The notes: generated by a model from the sequence alone, not told the origin. A stretch of DNA of 64,000 nt from Verrucomicrobiota bacterium (GCA_023446735.1 JAEXPQ010000027.1:1-64000), one strand, 5' to 3'; positions 44,201 through 52,498 are shown, counted from the first letter of the stretch. A program made the numbers and translations.

Positions 44201-44970
44201 GTGTAGATGCGTCGGTCCTTCTTGAATGCCGGATCCTGCTGGTACTTTTCCTTGTTCCAGAGGCCGTCGACCCGGATGGCAAGGACCTCGTCGATCAGCT
44301 CCTGATTGACGTCGATCGCACCACGATAGGAACCGAAGGAACCGACTCGCGCCTCGACGCTTCCGGAGTTGCGGAAGTTCGCGTTGCGGGTTGTCGCGTT
44401 GATGATGCCCGAAGGGCTGCCCAGACCGAAGAGGATGGAGTTGGGGCCGCGCTGGATATCGATGCGGTCGATATTGTACGAATCCCACGGGACGTTGGTC
44501 TTGAAAAAGTCCATCGTCTGGTCCGCCGACTCCAATCCGCGGATGCGTTGGGAGGTCGAAATCGGGGTGTAGTCGGCGGCGGTTTTCGCGCCGATCGCCA
44601 AACCGGAGAAGTTGCCGCGGGTGCCACCGACCTCGGTGTTCGTCGCGTACTGCAGCAGGGTGGCATTGTCGGTGGCGCCGACATCGGCCATGAACTCTTT
44701 CGTGATGACCGAGATCGACGAGGCGACGTCCTTGAGCTCGGTTCGAATACGGGTGCCGGCGAGGGTCTCGGTGGCGACATAGCCGGTGTCCGTCGAGGAG
44801 TTGACCTCGAAGGGGGTGAGCACCACGACTTCCTCATCGGTCGCGCCCGCCGCGGGCGCCGCCGGCGATGCGTTATCCACAGACTGGGCAACGAGTCCGG
44901 TCGCAGCGGCGGCTCCCATCAGCGAGAGCCACCGGCCGGTTTTGCCGGTTCGGGGGGATGTTTTCATCAT
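41215..44970 (-). CDS. TonB-dependent outer-membrane receptor of the xylan locus, copy 2
   Basis: From the ATG at 44,970 this is a 1,251-residue protein with a signal peptide, TonB box EEVVVL near residue 48, a plug domain (GYVATETLAGTRIRTELKDVAS, then the IDRIDIQRGPNSILFGLGSPSG block) and a large barrel ending in NTFSF. It is a paralogue of the first receptor with moderate sequence divergence in the barrel, consistent with different oligosaccharide ligands. It is preceded by a leader sharing palindrome and sequence words with that of copy 1. The sensor kinase and response regulator lie directly upstream in the same direction. Confidence 0.93.
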   Translation of the reverse strand: MMKTSPRTGKTGRWLSLMGAAAATGLVAQSVDNASPAAPAAGATDEEVVVLTPFEVNSSTDTGYVATETLAGTRIRTELKDVASSISVITKEFMADVGATDNATLLQYATNTEVGGTRGNFSGLAIGAKTAADYTPISTSQRIRGLESADQTMDFFKTNVPWDSYNIDRIDIQRGPNSILFGLGSPSGIINATTRNANFRNSGSVEARVGSFGSYRGAIDVNQELIDEVLAIRVDGLWNKEKYQQDPAFKKDRRIYTALRWDPKIFGRDFATSFKAKYESGKIDANLPRQNTPYDNISAWFRTNEANKLTIGGGTNYSVYDVGAAPAAISPWLSGRLGQQSAGYVVDGSTGELSRVLGGYINGGFLNNNGTVRGWSDGAVGLRYSEQLFGLNNLSAWAVNAKVPFNAQFKDSMLMDSSVFDFYNQLIDGDNKGEWSDWNAFNLSFSQTAFKDRLGLEVAYYNQAYKTGGWSLLGGTPTINVDVTKELQDGTTNPNYGRAFLASGSGGTGNWHQYDVESWRASLFGELRTSDLTDNKFLVKLLGRHRFNGVISHDKFNSYNLGWLRYTNDTAWNTYISGDANKAFDYNTPQVLAYLGSSLAGATSLSGAELPGLGKKITLNDSPIYVFDSTWTATGVTPSAAWTPTGVYTERFGATATAQASNPENYRGWTTSRTIGLDRYEDGNDLYNSGSKVEQIVKSYAGSWQGYLWNDSLVGTLGWRYDVVKQRSITAKRSTVAGQHSHLVLSDDVYKLPEYTPSNYYKGHSVSGGVVFHVNKALPKTWERNVPLNVSLSYNDSSNFQASSTRVDVFGTPIANPAGDTKEFGLLLSTKDNRFSLRAIKYKTKVTGATESTENGFAGVIVNGMNWRNIFLYRMTGYDWNSRALASSNGTTTVFNGQTVTYNTRWFWTPAYIKNDRPVATIYAGPPLYANDQVPAYDYLETPEQAATRRDQTISAWNEIQGWLDEKGYFQAWGFSPTTLSKLTTRSTYASTATVGADGKEVSSAWDPDTTKVVDYRTRWSTPQGYAITSDRESEGYEFEATANILPNWRVAFNAAKTTAVYANIGGGALEEMVTYLDGKMAGAAGDLRMFNGDYQYGNEVRRGWATFMSNWAYLKLKERIASSELRKWRFNVITNYDFRSGWAKGVNVGAAYRWQDKIVIGYPIANNAAGLPEYDIENPVYGPSEDGFDFWIGYQRKLTEKLNWKIQLNIRNAFDYEGLIPISVQPDGKTWAGVRIKPVQEWSVTNTFSF

Positions 44971-44972
44971 AT

Positions 44973-45153
44973 TGTAGGGTTGGCTTGTTTTGGGTGTAAC
45001 CTGCCACCGCGCGCCCCTTGGAAGACGCGGGCGGAAGGAGGATCCTGCGGTGTGGAATCGGGGACTCACCGCGGAACGCCGCGACCTAAGCGCCGCGCGG
45101 TGGAATCCAGCAAGGCCTCTTTGGGCGCGACGTGGCCGCGACCTAAGTCGTGC
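44973..45153 (-). promoter_or_regulatory. Conserved receptor leader with palindrome, copy 2
   Basis: The order on the minus strand is palindrome CGACTTAGGTCG (45,150-45,139), CTTGCTGGAT (45,114-45,105), an extra partial site CGCTTAGGTCGC (45,092-45,081), CCCGATTCCA (45,062-45,053), CGCGGTGGCA (45,011-45,002), then CCTACA (44,978-44,973). The palindrome centre is about 175 bases from the start, close to the 167 of copy 1, and the first spacing is 24 bases in both. The palindrome here is the exact reverse complement of the copy 1 version. The 250 bases further upstream to the response-regulator stop hold no gene that I can see. Confidence 0.6.
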
Positions 45154-45404
45154 TCAGGACCCGGAAGGAACGACACAGCAACAGGTAACAGAAGCCCGAA
45201 TTCTCGGGCGTGGCGTGCTTCCGATGGGCACCGCCTTGTTCCAACAGTAGACCGTTTGGTCGGTCCACTAGGCCCTCCCTGTCCGACACCCGATATGGGT
45301 AAGGCTGTGCAATTCTGACGCCTGCATCCGTATCCAATCGATCCTCGTTGCACCTCGCAAAGTCCCGGCGCTGCCCACGGACGCCCCGGATTCGCGTAGA
45401 CCCG

Positions 45405-46046
45405 CTAGTCGATCAGCAACAAGCCCCGCTTCACTCCGGCCAGTAGCGCCTGAGTCCGGTCGGCGACGCCGAGTTTCACGAGCACCTTCGAGATGTGCCC
45501 CTTCACCGTCGCCTCTGTCACATGCAGCGCAGCACCGATCTGTTTGTTGTTCCGTCCCTTGGCGATCAACTTCAACACCTCCAACTCGCGCTCGGAAAGT
45601 TGGGACGAAATTTTGTTCGCCAATCGACCGGAGACGGCGCCGGACAGATGCTGCCTCCCGGCGCAAACATCGCGGATCGCGACCATCAGTTCCTCGAGCG
45701 GGGTGTCTTTTGCCAGAAAACCCTTCGCTCCGGCCTTGATGGCCTCCTCGATTTCGTCGCCCGAACCATAGTTGGTCAGGATCAGAATCCGGACATCCCC
45801 GAATTCCCGCCTGAGCGCAGCGATCGTCGCCAATCCTCCTTTGCCCGGCATCCGGAGGTCGAGAATCACCACATCCGGCCGGCACTCCCGGTACGCCCGA
45901 AGGGCGCCCTCTCCATCACTCGCCTCGCCTACCACCTGGAGGTTCGGCTGTGTGCCCAGCGCGTAGGTCAGCCCGATGCGCACGAGCAGATGGTCGTCGA
46001 CGATTAGGACACGAATCGGTTCCTCTTTGGGACTATTTGTATTCAT
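45405..46046 (-). CDS. NarL/LuxR-type response regulator
   Basis: From the ATG at 46,046 this is a 213-residue two-domain regulator. The receiver has the acidic pair DD at 17-18, the phospho-accepting D63 in VVILDLRMPG, and the conserved TNYGSG and AKGFLAKD stretches. The C-terminal LuxR-type helix-turn-helix reads LSERELEVLKLIAKGRNNKQIGAALHVTEATVKGHISKVLVKLG. It starts six bases after the stop of the histidine kinase gene (a GTG at 46,052 would abut it), so the two form one signalling pair. It most likely activates the neighbouring receptor and glycosidase genes; the leader palindrome is a candidate site. Confidence 0.93.
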   Translation of the reverse strand: MNTNSPKEEPIRVLIVDDHLLVRIGLTYALGTQPNLQVVGEASDGEGALRAYRECRPDVVILDLRMPGKGGLATIAALRREFGDVRILILTNYGSGDEIEEAIKAGAKGFLAKDTPLEELMVAIRDVCAGRQHLSGAVSGRLANKISSQLSERELEVLKLIAKGRNNKQIGAALHVTEATVKGHISKVLVKLGVADRTQALLAGVKRGLLLID

Positions 46047-46052
46047 GGGCAC

Positions 46053-49000
46053 TTAATTTTGTGTGGGCGCAGTGACGGTTATGCAGGTGCCGGCGCCTTC
46101 GGTGCTGCGAATTTCGATTTTGGCGCCGATCTTCTCGGCCCGTCCTTTCATGAACCGGAGGCCGAAATGTCCCACCGGCAGAGTGTTTGCGACGGCGACG
46201 GCGAACCCTCGGCCGTCGTCCTTGACGACCAGCGAAACGCGTCCGTCTGCGTACCGTACGGTAATCGCGATGATGCAGGCCCCCGCATGTTTCACCGCAT
46301 TGGCTACCGCCTCCTGCGCAATCCGCAGCAGGTGATGCTCCACGGCCGGACCGAGAGCTCGGTGATCGCCTTCCACGGTGACAACTGCTTTGATCGGCAC
46401 CGGTACCAATTGGGCGACAAGGCGCTCCAGCGCACGGACGATCCCGCCATCTCCGACACTCGGCGAATGCAGATCCCATACCGCGTTTCGCACCTCGTCC
46501 CGGCTGAAGACCACCATGTTCTGCGCGATGGCCAGTCCCGTCCGCACTTGAGCGGAGGTGCCGGGATGTCGGGCCGTGGAGGACAGTTGGAGCGCCAGGG
46601 CGCTCAGGCTCTGCTCCAGTGTATCGTGAATCTCTCCCGCCAGCCGATTGCGCTCAGCCAACGTCGCCGATGTGCGGGCTTCCTGCTCAAGTTGCGACAT
46701 CGTATCCTCGAGCTCTCCGGTCTTCTGCCGTACCAGTTCCTTCAAGAGCTGGTTTTTCCGGCGTACCCGCCAAGCGATGAACTTCGCTCCGAAGCTTGCG
46801 ATGAACACTCCGAGGATGCCGTACATCGAATAGGCCGGTGCTGTTCGCCACCAAGGAGGTGTGACAGCGAAATCGAGCTGAAGTGGTTGTCCCACCGGTC
46901 TAAGTTTGTCGACCAACCGGATCCCGAGCCGGTAGTTCCCTTCCCGCAGGTTCGTCATCGGCAATACCGATCCGTCCAAGCGTGCCCATAGGGTCCCGTT
47001 TACGGAGAACTCGTATTGCGGCGAACGTCGCGTGGAGTAGCTGCCGGCAAACAAACGCAGCGAAAAACTGTTCTTCTCGTAGGGCAGCTTGGTCTCGGCC
47101 ACAAAGCCGCCGTCCGAAAAAAGCAGCCTTCCGGTGGCGGAGTCCACCGTTGCTATCACCCGAGGCTGGAACGCGGGCAGGCCGCCGTTCTCCGTAGGGG
47201 AGGGGGGATCGAGGGCGAACACTTCGCTGCCGGTGGACACGAACAGAGCATCCGCTGAAACGGCATGGATCTGCGGGATATAGCAGTCGAGGCTGCCGTA
47301 CCGGGTATCGTCCTCGAGGTACGCTCCGTCGAGCAACCTGAAGTGGCTGACTCCGTTGGCATGGGCGACCCAAATGGCATCGGTACCGTCGGTCGCAATC
47401 CGGGCCGGCCAGGGTCCGGGGAGTTGGGCGAGGGCGGGGGCGATTTTAGCGTCCTGGCTCGTCTCCCGGGTCCGCTCATCAAAGAACACGCGCCCGCCTT
47501 CGGGACCGGCGAGGACGACGGTTTCCCCGACCACGCTCACATGGATCCAGCGCGGGTCCTTCCATGGAAAAGAGTCTATCACCCGCGCCTTGATCTCGCC
47601 GGCCTCGAGCGAGATCCGGCCGACCACGTTTGCCCCGATCTCGATCCAGGCTGCCTCGCGCGAGACATGTGCGAGCGACGGGTAGCCGATGCCGGTTTCT
47701 CGCGGAGCGCACTCGCGCCATCGGCCATCCTTGTCGAGTTGCAGAACGGCGATACTCTGCATCCCGATCGCGAAACAGATCCCCGACTCGGTCATCGCAA
47801 GACGCGCCACCTCAATCCCCTGAAGGATCGATTCGAAGGAGCCGTCCGCCTTCTTCGCCAGAACTCCATCGCGATTGCCGATCAGCAACCAGTCACCGAA
47901 CGTAGCAAGTCCCCAGACCCCGGTCCGGGGCTGATCGGGGACCCACCGGAAGCTTGCCGGTGCACCCGGCGCCGACGCCGTCGCTTCATAGAGGTGACCA
48001 TTCGAGGCCACCAGCAGCTGGTCACGCCAGGCGAGGAACTGGGGCCAGAACACCGGCAACCCATTGGTTGGATTGAAGCGAGTGAAGGGGAGGCGGGTGA
48101 GGATCTTGATCAGTCCGGTTGGGCTGACCGCCCACACGACACCGCGCTCGTTTGCCGCCAATGCCTTGATGTCCCGATACTCGAGGTCGGACAGGAACAG
48201 CCGGACTGCGCCATCACTGGAGATCAGATACAAGCCGACCCCGAGGACGGACACGGCAACGTCACCGTCGGGCATCGCCACCAATGCTGTGATTCGGCCG
48301 CCCATCTCCGCTCCCATGATCCCCGGCAATGGCGCGACACGTCCCCGTTCGTACCTAAACAGTCGGCGGTCACTGGTTGAAACAATGGCGGCGCCATCCC
48401 CCAACTCCGCGACCGCCTCGACCACGAGTCCGGAAAAGGGACTCTGCTCCGGTTGGCCCAAGACTCCGGACGCGACATCCAATTTTTGAACCCCTCGCTG
48501 GTGAGAGGAGACATAGATCTCGTCCCCGAGTTCGAACAACCTTGCGAGTCCGGACACCTGGGCGTAGTTGGTCCGTCGGGTTTCGCGGTCCCACACAGCC
48601 ACGCCGATCCACCCGCCGAAGCAGACTCCTTTCGAGGAGGATACGATCTGTGTGAACTCGGCTTTCCGTACCCAATCCGGGCAAGAGTCCGGCACCGATG
48701 GCATTGGCACCAACAGGCCGTGTTCGTCGCGTTCCAGTCGTCCCCACGATCCGACCGAACCGAAGTACGAGTCGCCGCGACTATCGCAGTACACGTGTCG
48801 AACCCGGGGATCCGGCGACTTGCTCGCCAGGACCTCGATCCAGCGTTCGTCGTTCAGCGCCAGGTAGTTCCCGTTCTGTACCAATACCAAGCGCCCGTAC
48901 GGGTCGAAAGAGACCTCCACGCCAGCGGAGACGCCCCGGATATCGTCGAACGAGTAGAAACGAGATGAGGGCGCCCCGCGCCACTGGTTTGCCTCGGTTT

Positions 49001-49085
49001 CCGCGCAGCCCAGAAACGCGACGGCGAGCACCACAAGGTGACGAACCACTCTGTCCGCGAAGCCGAGGCAGAAGGTCGTGCGCAT
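46053..49085 (-). CDS. Beta-propeller sensor histidine kinase (HisKA_3 type)
   Basis: From the ATG at 49,085 this is a 1,010-residue sensor. After an N-terminal hydrophobic segment the periplasmic part (about 30-700) consists of repeated propeller blades, followed by a Y_Y_Y-type beta domain (FSLRLFAGSYSTRRSPQYEFSVNGTLW, near 690-770). A single membrane helix near 760-790 (YSMYGILGVFIASFGAKFIAW) leads to a coiled-coil and a HisKA_3 kinase with the phospho-accepting H820 in LAGEIHDTLEQSLSALALQL, an N-box near 925 and a G-box in KDDGRGF. The sensor resembles hybrid systems of Bacteroidetes that detect oligosaccharides, but the regulator is a separate protein. It probably senses xylan fragments. 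Confidence 0.9.
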   Translation of the reverse strand: MRTTFCLGFADRVVRHLVVLAVAFLGCAETEANQWRGAPSSRFYSFDDIRGVSAGVEVSFDPYGRLVLVQNGNYLALNDERWIEVLASKSPDPRVRHVYCDSRGDSYFGSVGSWGRLERDEHGLLVPMPSVPDSCPDWVRKAEFTQIVSSSKGVCFGGWIGVAVWDRETRRTNYAQVSGLARLFELGDEIYVSSHQRGVQKLDVASGVLGQPEQSPFSGLVVEAVAELGDGAAIVSTSDRRLFRYERGRVAPLPGIMGAEMGGRITALVAMPDGDVAVSVLGVGLYLISSDGAVRLFLSDLEYRDIKALAANERGVVWAVSPTGLIKILTRLPFTRFNPTNGLPVFWPQFLAWRDQLLVASNGHLYEATASAPGAPASFRWVPDQPRTGVWGLATFGDWLLIGNRDGVLAKKADGSFESILQGIEVARLAMTESGICFAIGMQSIAVLQLDKDGRWRECAPRETGIGYPSLAHVSREAAWIEIGANVVGRISLEAGEIKARVIDSFPWKDPRWIHVSVVGETVVLAGPEGGRVFFDERTRETSQDAKIAPALAQLPGPWPARIATDGTDAIWVAHANGVSHFRLLDGAYLEDDTRYGSLDCYIPQIHAVSADALFVSTGSEVFALDPPSPTENGGLPAFQPRVIATVDSATGRLLFSDGGFVAETKLPYEKNSFSLRLFAGSYSTRRSPQYEFSVNGTLWARLDGSVLPMTNLREGNYRLGIRLVDKLRPVGQPLQLDFAVTPPWWRTAPAYSMYGILGVFIASFGAKFIAWRVRRKNQLLKELVRQKTGELEDTMSQLEQEARTSATLAERNRLAGEIHDTLEQSLSALALQLSSTARHPGTSAQVRTGLAIAQNMVVFSRDEVRNAVWDLHSPSVGDGGIVRALERLVAQLVPVPIKAVVTVEGDHRALGPAVEHHLLRIAQEAVANAVKHAGACIIAITVRYADGRVSLVVKDDGRGFAVAVANTLPVGHFGLRFMKGRAEKIGAKIEIRSTEGAGTCITVTAPTQN

Positions 49086-49416
49086 GGACTGGGGGACCGA
49101 GAGCAATGATCGAGCGAGTGTTTCGCGAACGATGGCGGAATGAGGTGGGGCGGTGCCGCTGAGGGGCTGACAAGCGAGTACGGAGCGCCGTCCCCGATTG
49201 CAAGAGCGAGCCGCCTCAACCCGCTCCACGAGTCGTTGTCTGACGGGAATCCTGTCCGAAGGTATGGGATTGAACGATCGCAAAGCAGTAGCGAACGAGG
49301 AGTGGGCACGCACGTGGCCTCCGCTCGGCCCAAAGCGGCAACCGCATTCATCGGCCGCTTCCCTTCGCTTTCGGTGAGCGACGTTGCGTCAGCAACGAAG
49401 CACGCAGCCCCACGGA
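49086..49416. other. Intergenic region upstream of the sensor kinase gene
   Basis: This 331-base gap should hold the kinase promoter near 49,090-49,200, but no clear consensus stands out. A short hairpin, CGTTGC/GCAACG, occurs at 49,383-49,398 just after the epimerase fragment. I see no gene. Confidence 0.5.
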
Positions 49417-49668
49417 TCAATAGTCCTGCATCTCGGCCGACGACACGATATGCACCCCTTTCGCCGCCGCTACGGTCGCGAGCAGTGCGCGGGCTACTTT
49501 CTCCGCTGGGATCGGACGGTAGTTGCGCGGAAGAATCAATCGCAGCGCCTGCATGATCAGCGCGGCCAGTGATTCCCCGCGGCGGACCGGTTGTCCCAGC
49601 TTCCGACGATCGCCGAGCAAAAGCGACGGACGCACGATATCCGCCGCTACCGCGAGCGGATGCACCCG
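49417..49668 (-). pseudogene. C-terminal fragment of an NAD(P)H-binding epimerase-like oxidoreductase
   Basis: The last 80 or so residues of a minus-strand frame ending at 49,417 read VAADIVRPSLLLGDRRK, then LILPRNYRPIPAEKVARALL and GVHIVSSAEMQ. This is the typical C-terminal end of YbjT-like/atypical short-chain epimerases, where IxRPSLLLG precedes a YRPVxxxxVA helix. The N-terminal Rossmann domain is missing; upstream of about 49,668 the sequence is unrelated and low in information. The break probably marks the edge of inserted DNA. Confidence 0.65.
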
Positions 49669-50631
49669 GCGCTGCGGCGCGGGGACTGTCGTTCTGGCGC
49701 TGGTGTTCGCTGCGGTCGGAGACGGCTTGGTTTCGCGCTCACGGCCGCCTCTGGCGACTCGTCGTCCGAGCCCGACCACTCGCCAGGATCGCGCCCTCGC
49801 GGGCTCGGGACGCGACACCGGCGGCCTTGCCGCGCTCCCACCGGCGCCGACTCCTTCCTCCACTGCCACCAGCGCCGCCACTCCGCCCCCGGCCTCCCCG
49901 CCGGACGCAACCGCTCGACCCGAGAGGACGGGCTCCGCCCGTGTTTCACGACGGACCAGCCAAACGGACCGGCTCCGGGCAGACGGCGACCGAAGTGCCC
50001 GGTCTCCACTGGGCGCGGGGCGCCCGAAGGGTTCGCTGTTCCACGAACCTCGATGAGCGGCCTGATCGTCCTGCTCCACGCGAAGCGCATCGCGTCTAGC
50101 GGTGTCGGCCTTGCCGTCGTCCGGCCGGGCGACGCCGCGACGAACTCCGCCGGACTCGTTCTCCCAGATGGCGGCGAACTGCCTCGCGCAAATCTTCACC
50201 TGTGCCGGTGGATGAAGCCGTTGCCGCGGGCGTGGACGTTCAGCGTGGCATGTCCGCGCGAGCGGACCGGTTCCTTTTCTCCGGAGCGTTTTGCTCTCTC
50301 TGGCGGCACCTCCGGCCGTGCGCCCTGCGGGACGGTCTAGTCGTGGGGCACCCCTGAAATGGAACCCCTCCACGCCTGCCCTCGACACGGACAGCTTGCC
50401 CGGCGCTGCGCGAGCGTTCCGTGCGAGCACGGCGAAGGCACTGCGGCTGCACTTCGCGGCTCGGCGGGGCGGGCGTTGCACGTCCCGTCCACCGTCCCGG
50501 CCGCGGCATGTCGCCGTCGTGCCCCTCGTCCGCTGGCACTCCACGTCCCGCGTCGCGTCGCGGGCGGCGCACCGGCGCCTCCGCCTTGGGCGAGAGAGCA
50601 ATCCCGCTCCTCAAAACAGAAAAGGAACAAT
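49669..50631. other. 963-base region without an intact gene at the edge of the conjugative module
   Basis: Long open frames exist on both strands only because of very high GC; none gives a protein that I recognise. On the minus strand at about 50,140-50,205 the words VKICARQFAAIWENES resemble VKTFRLGHIKAAIWENES of the gene at 50,632, so a decayed copy of that small gene seems to lie here. The region could hold a transfer origin or regulatory RNA, but I cannot show this. Confidence 0.5.
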
Positions 50632-50928
50632 ATGCCCGCCAAGAACGCCACCGCCCCGCAGCTCAAGCTCGTCACCCCCGGCACCAAGCTTCCGGTGAAG
50701 ACCTTCCGCCTCGGCCACATCAAAGCTGCCATCTGGGAGAACGAGTCCGACCAGAAGAAGTTCTACAACGTGACCTTCGCCCGGACCTACATGGACGACG
50801 CCAAGGCCTACCACGACACCGCCAGCTTCGGACGCGATGACCTTCCGCGCGTCGCCAAGCTGGCCGATCTGGCCCACACGTTCATCTTCGGCCTCCTCGC
50901 GGAACAGCGAACTCCGCAGAGCGCCTGA
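50632..50928 (+). CDS. Small conserved mobile-element protein of unknown function
   Basis: This 98-residue protein has the core FRLGHIKAAIWENES, FYNVTFARTY and SFGRDDLPRVAKLADLAHTFIF. I recognise the pattern (HIKAAIWEN ... SFGRDDL ... A.LAH.WI) from small proteins common on mobile elements of Planctomycetes and Verrucomicrobiota, without a known function. The start is set by AAAAGGAA a few bases before the ATG; the frame further upstream is high-GC noise. A strong terminator follows the stop by 17 bases, so it is a single-gene unit. Confidence 0.75.
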   Translation: MPAKNATAPQLKLVTPGTKLPVKTFRLGHIKAAIWENESDQKKFYNVTFARTYMDDAKAYHDTASFGRDDLPRVAKLADLAHTFIFGLLAEQRTPQSA

Positions 50929-51275
50929 ACCGCGCGCCCCACAGTGGCGACCGGACACCCCGGTCGCCATTTTTCTACCCTCCGCCGGAAGCCAACGGAA
51001 TCGACCGATTGCTCGCTTCGCTCGTTTTCTTCGAGCGACTGCCAGCCGCTGATTTCTCCCATTGTACACCCGGTCAAGGTAGTACGCTTCGCGTCTCCAC
51101 CACGCACAAGGCAGGTCCTCCGCTTCCCCCTCGTTGGTCCCGCTGCGCGGGACACGGCCTCGGCGCTCCCGGACAGTGCTTTGACTTTCGGGTGTGGGGC
51201 GAAAATCGCCAATCGGCAGTAGGCGATAAGGTCACGAGACGTGATGCACGCCCCACGGTCCGAACGGCACAAGCC
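50929..51275. other. Intergenic region between two small mobile-element genes
   Basis: This holds the terminator at 50,946-50,974 and, toward its right end, presumably the promoter of the DUF6573-like gene. The frame open from 51,009 shows no protein-like composition until the ATG at 51,276. I see no further gene. Confidence 0.5.
50946..50974 (+). terminator. Rho-independent terminator after the small mobile-element gene
   Basis: GGCGACCGG pairs with CCGGTCGCC over nine base pairs, followed by ATTTTTC. Confidence 0.85.
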
Positions 51276-51644
51276 ATGACCAACGACGACCTGTTCGGTA
51301 AAGTTGTTTTCTCGTACACCCGCAAGCAGGCCATCGAGGACGGCGTCCTTGTTGACCTCAGTGGCATCGAGACGATCAAGGCGCACTGGAAGTATCCGTT
51401 CGCGTGCACTGCGACGGCGTGGGCGATCATCGAAGCCGCCCTGCAAAAGGACGGTCAGGATCTCAACGGGATCTGCCACGACATCTCCTGGATGGCCTTT
51501 GTGGCGATCCGGGTGGCGAATGATCTGCAGGTGGTGCATTTCAAGGTGATCATCGCCGGGAAGAAGCACGCGTTGAAGCTGCACTTCGGACCGGGCGACA
51601 CGGCCGAGCCGGTGCTCACCCTGATGCTTCCCGGTGAAGATTGA
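51276..51644 (+). CDS. DUF6573-like small mobile-element protein
   Basis: From the ATG at 51,276 this is a 122-residue protein. The opening DLFGKVVFSYTRKQAIEDGVLVDLSG and the later PFACTATAWAII match the DUF6573 family found on plasmids and conjugative elements; its function is unknown. The C-terminal half (VHFKVIIAGKKHALKLHFGPGDTAEPVLTLMLPGED) also fits that family, where it describes a substrate-like beta domain. A GC hairpin terminator with T-run lies five bases after the stop. Confidence 0.8.
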   Translation: MTNDDLFGKVVFSYTRKQAIEDGVLVDLSGIETIKAHWKYPFACTATAWAIIEAALQKDGQDLNGICHDISWMAFVAIRVANDLQVVHFKVIIAGKKHALKLHFGPGDTAEPVLTLMLPGED

Positions 51645-51649
51645 TTGCT

Positions 51650-51668
51650 GGGGCTTCGGCCCCTTTTT
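51650..51668 (+). terminator. Rho-independent terminator after the DUF6573-like gene
   Basis: GGGGC-TTCG-GCCCC forms a tight UUCG-capped hairpin followed by TTTTT. Confidence 0.92.
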
Positions 51669-51835
51669 CGTCTGTCATGGAAACGAGGAGATGATCGGCT
51701 CCCGCGTTTTCGGTAGGAGTGGATGGCTGCGGTTTGGCGGTTCCTGCGAAACGTTATGGCGGCTCGGCGGTGCACTCCGCACCGCCGGTCTCAATCACGA
51801 TCAACCCTTAATCTGCCGCCAGCCGGCCTTCTCTC

Positions 51836-52042
51836 ATGACTCCGACCGCCGAACATCCCTTGAACGGTTCGCCACTCGCTTCCCGTGTCGCTAGCCAGGA
51901 CTTCATCCCCGACGAACTCGTGCGTTTGAAGCAGGAGTTGCTGCGCGCGGAGATTCGCCTCGCCAAAGCCCGCGCGTCGGCTGCCGGAGCCGAGGCGGAC
52001 GTGAAGGTGCTCAGCGCCCGCCTGCGCGCCTTCACGAAGTAG
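51836..52042 (+). CDS. Small hypothetical protein with coiled-coil helix
   Basis: This 68-residue product has a charged helix (ELVRLKQELLRAEIRLAKARASAAGAEADVKVLSARLRAF) with heptad-like leucine spacing, a credible small coiled-coil. I recognise no family. It lies between the DUF6573-like gene and the convergent PIN toxin gene, whose stop is only 36 bases away. The 190 bases before it hold nothing else that I can identify. No strong ribosome-binding site is visible, so the call is moderate. Confidence 0.45.
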   Translation: MTPTAEHPLNGSPLASRVASQDFIPDELVRLKQELLRAEIRLAKARASAAGAEADVKVLSARLRAFTK

Positions 52043-52078
52043 CTTCCCCTTGTGCGGGGCGGACGGAGAGATCGCCGA

Positions 52079-52498
52079 TCAGCGCTCGGCGACGATTCCC
52101 AACTCGATGAGGAATGAGCGTGGCGTGCGCACTTTCACGCCATACACCGAAGTGCCGAGCACGTGCCCGAAGTCGGTCGTGTCCGAGGTGACCAGATACG
52201 ACGCGCCTCCGCCGACAGCGGAAATGATCACCGGACGATCCTTGGTGGCTTCGAAAACCAGCGGCCGATCCAGGACGAACTGCGACGGCAACACGGCCAA
52301 AGCCGGCCGAATCTGCCGGGCCCAGGTGTCGGTTGCTCCGGGAAAACGGGCGAGGTGGCGCTCGACCTCAGCGATGCAATACGTCGCGGTGCAGAGCCGC
52401 CATCCCTCCTTCGGGGCGACCTCGACCAAGAGTCGGGACAGTCCGCGGGAGGAATTGGCGGCGGCGAGCAGCGTGGAGGTGTCGACGAAGACGATCAC
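52079..52498 (-). CDS. PIN-domain ribonuclease toxin
   Basis: From the GTG at 52,498 this is a 139-residue PIN protein. The acidic metal-binding residues are in place: D6 in VFVDTSTLLAA, a glutamate in CIAEVERHL, the KDRPVIISA aspartate, and SDTTDFG near the end. The start overlaps the antitoxin stop in the motif GTGA, so translation is coupled. In this family the toxin cuts RNA until bound by the antitoxin. A frame extension to 52,549 lies within the antitoxin gene and is rejected. Confidence 0.88.
   Translation of the reverse strand: MIVFVDTSTLLAAANSSRGLSRLLVEVAPKEGWRLCTATYCIAEVERHLARFPGATDTWARQIRPALAVLPSQFVLDRPLVFEATKDRPVIISAVGGGASYLVTSDTTDFGHVLGTSVYGVKVRTPRSFLIELGIVAER

Noticed and set aside
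49591..50340. 249-residue plus-strand open frame in the region before the small mobile-element gene
   Set aside because: Arg/Pro/Ser-rich frame without motifs, overlapping equally long frames on the other strand; typical high-GC noise.
51009..51275. N-terminal extension of the DUF6573-like protein
   Set aside because: The known family begins at the DLFG motif just after the ATG at 51,276; the preceding 89 residues are not protein-like.
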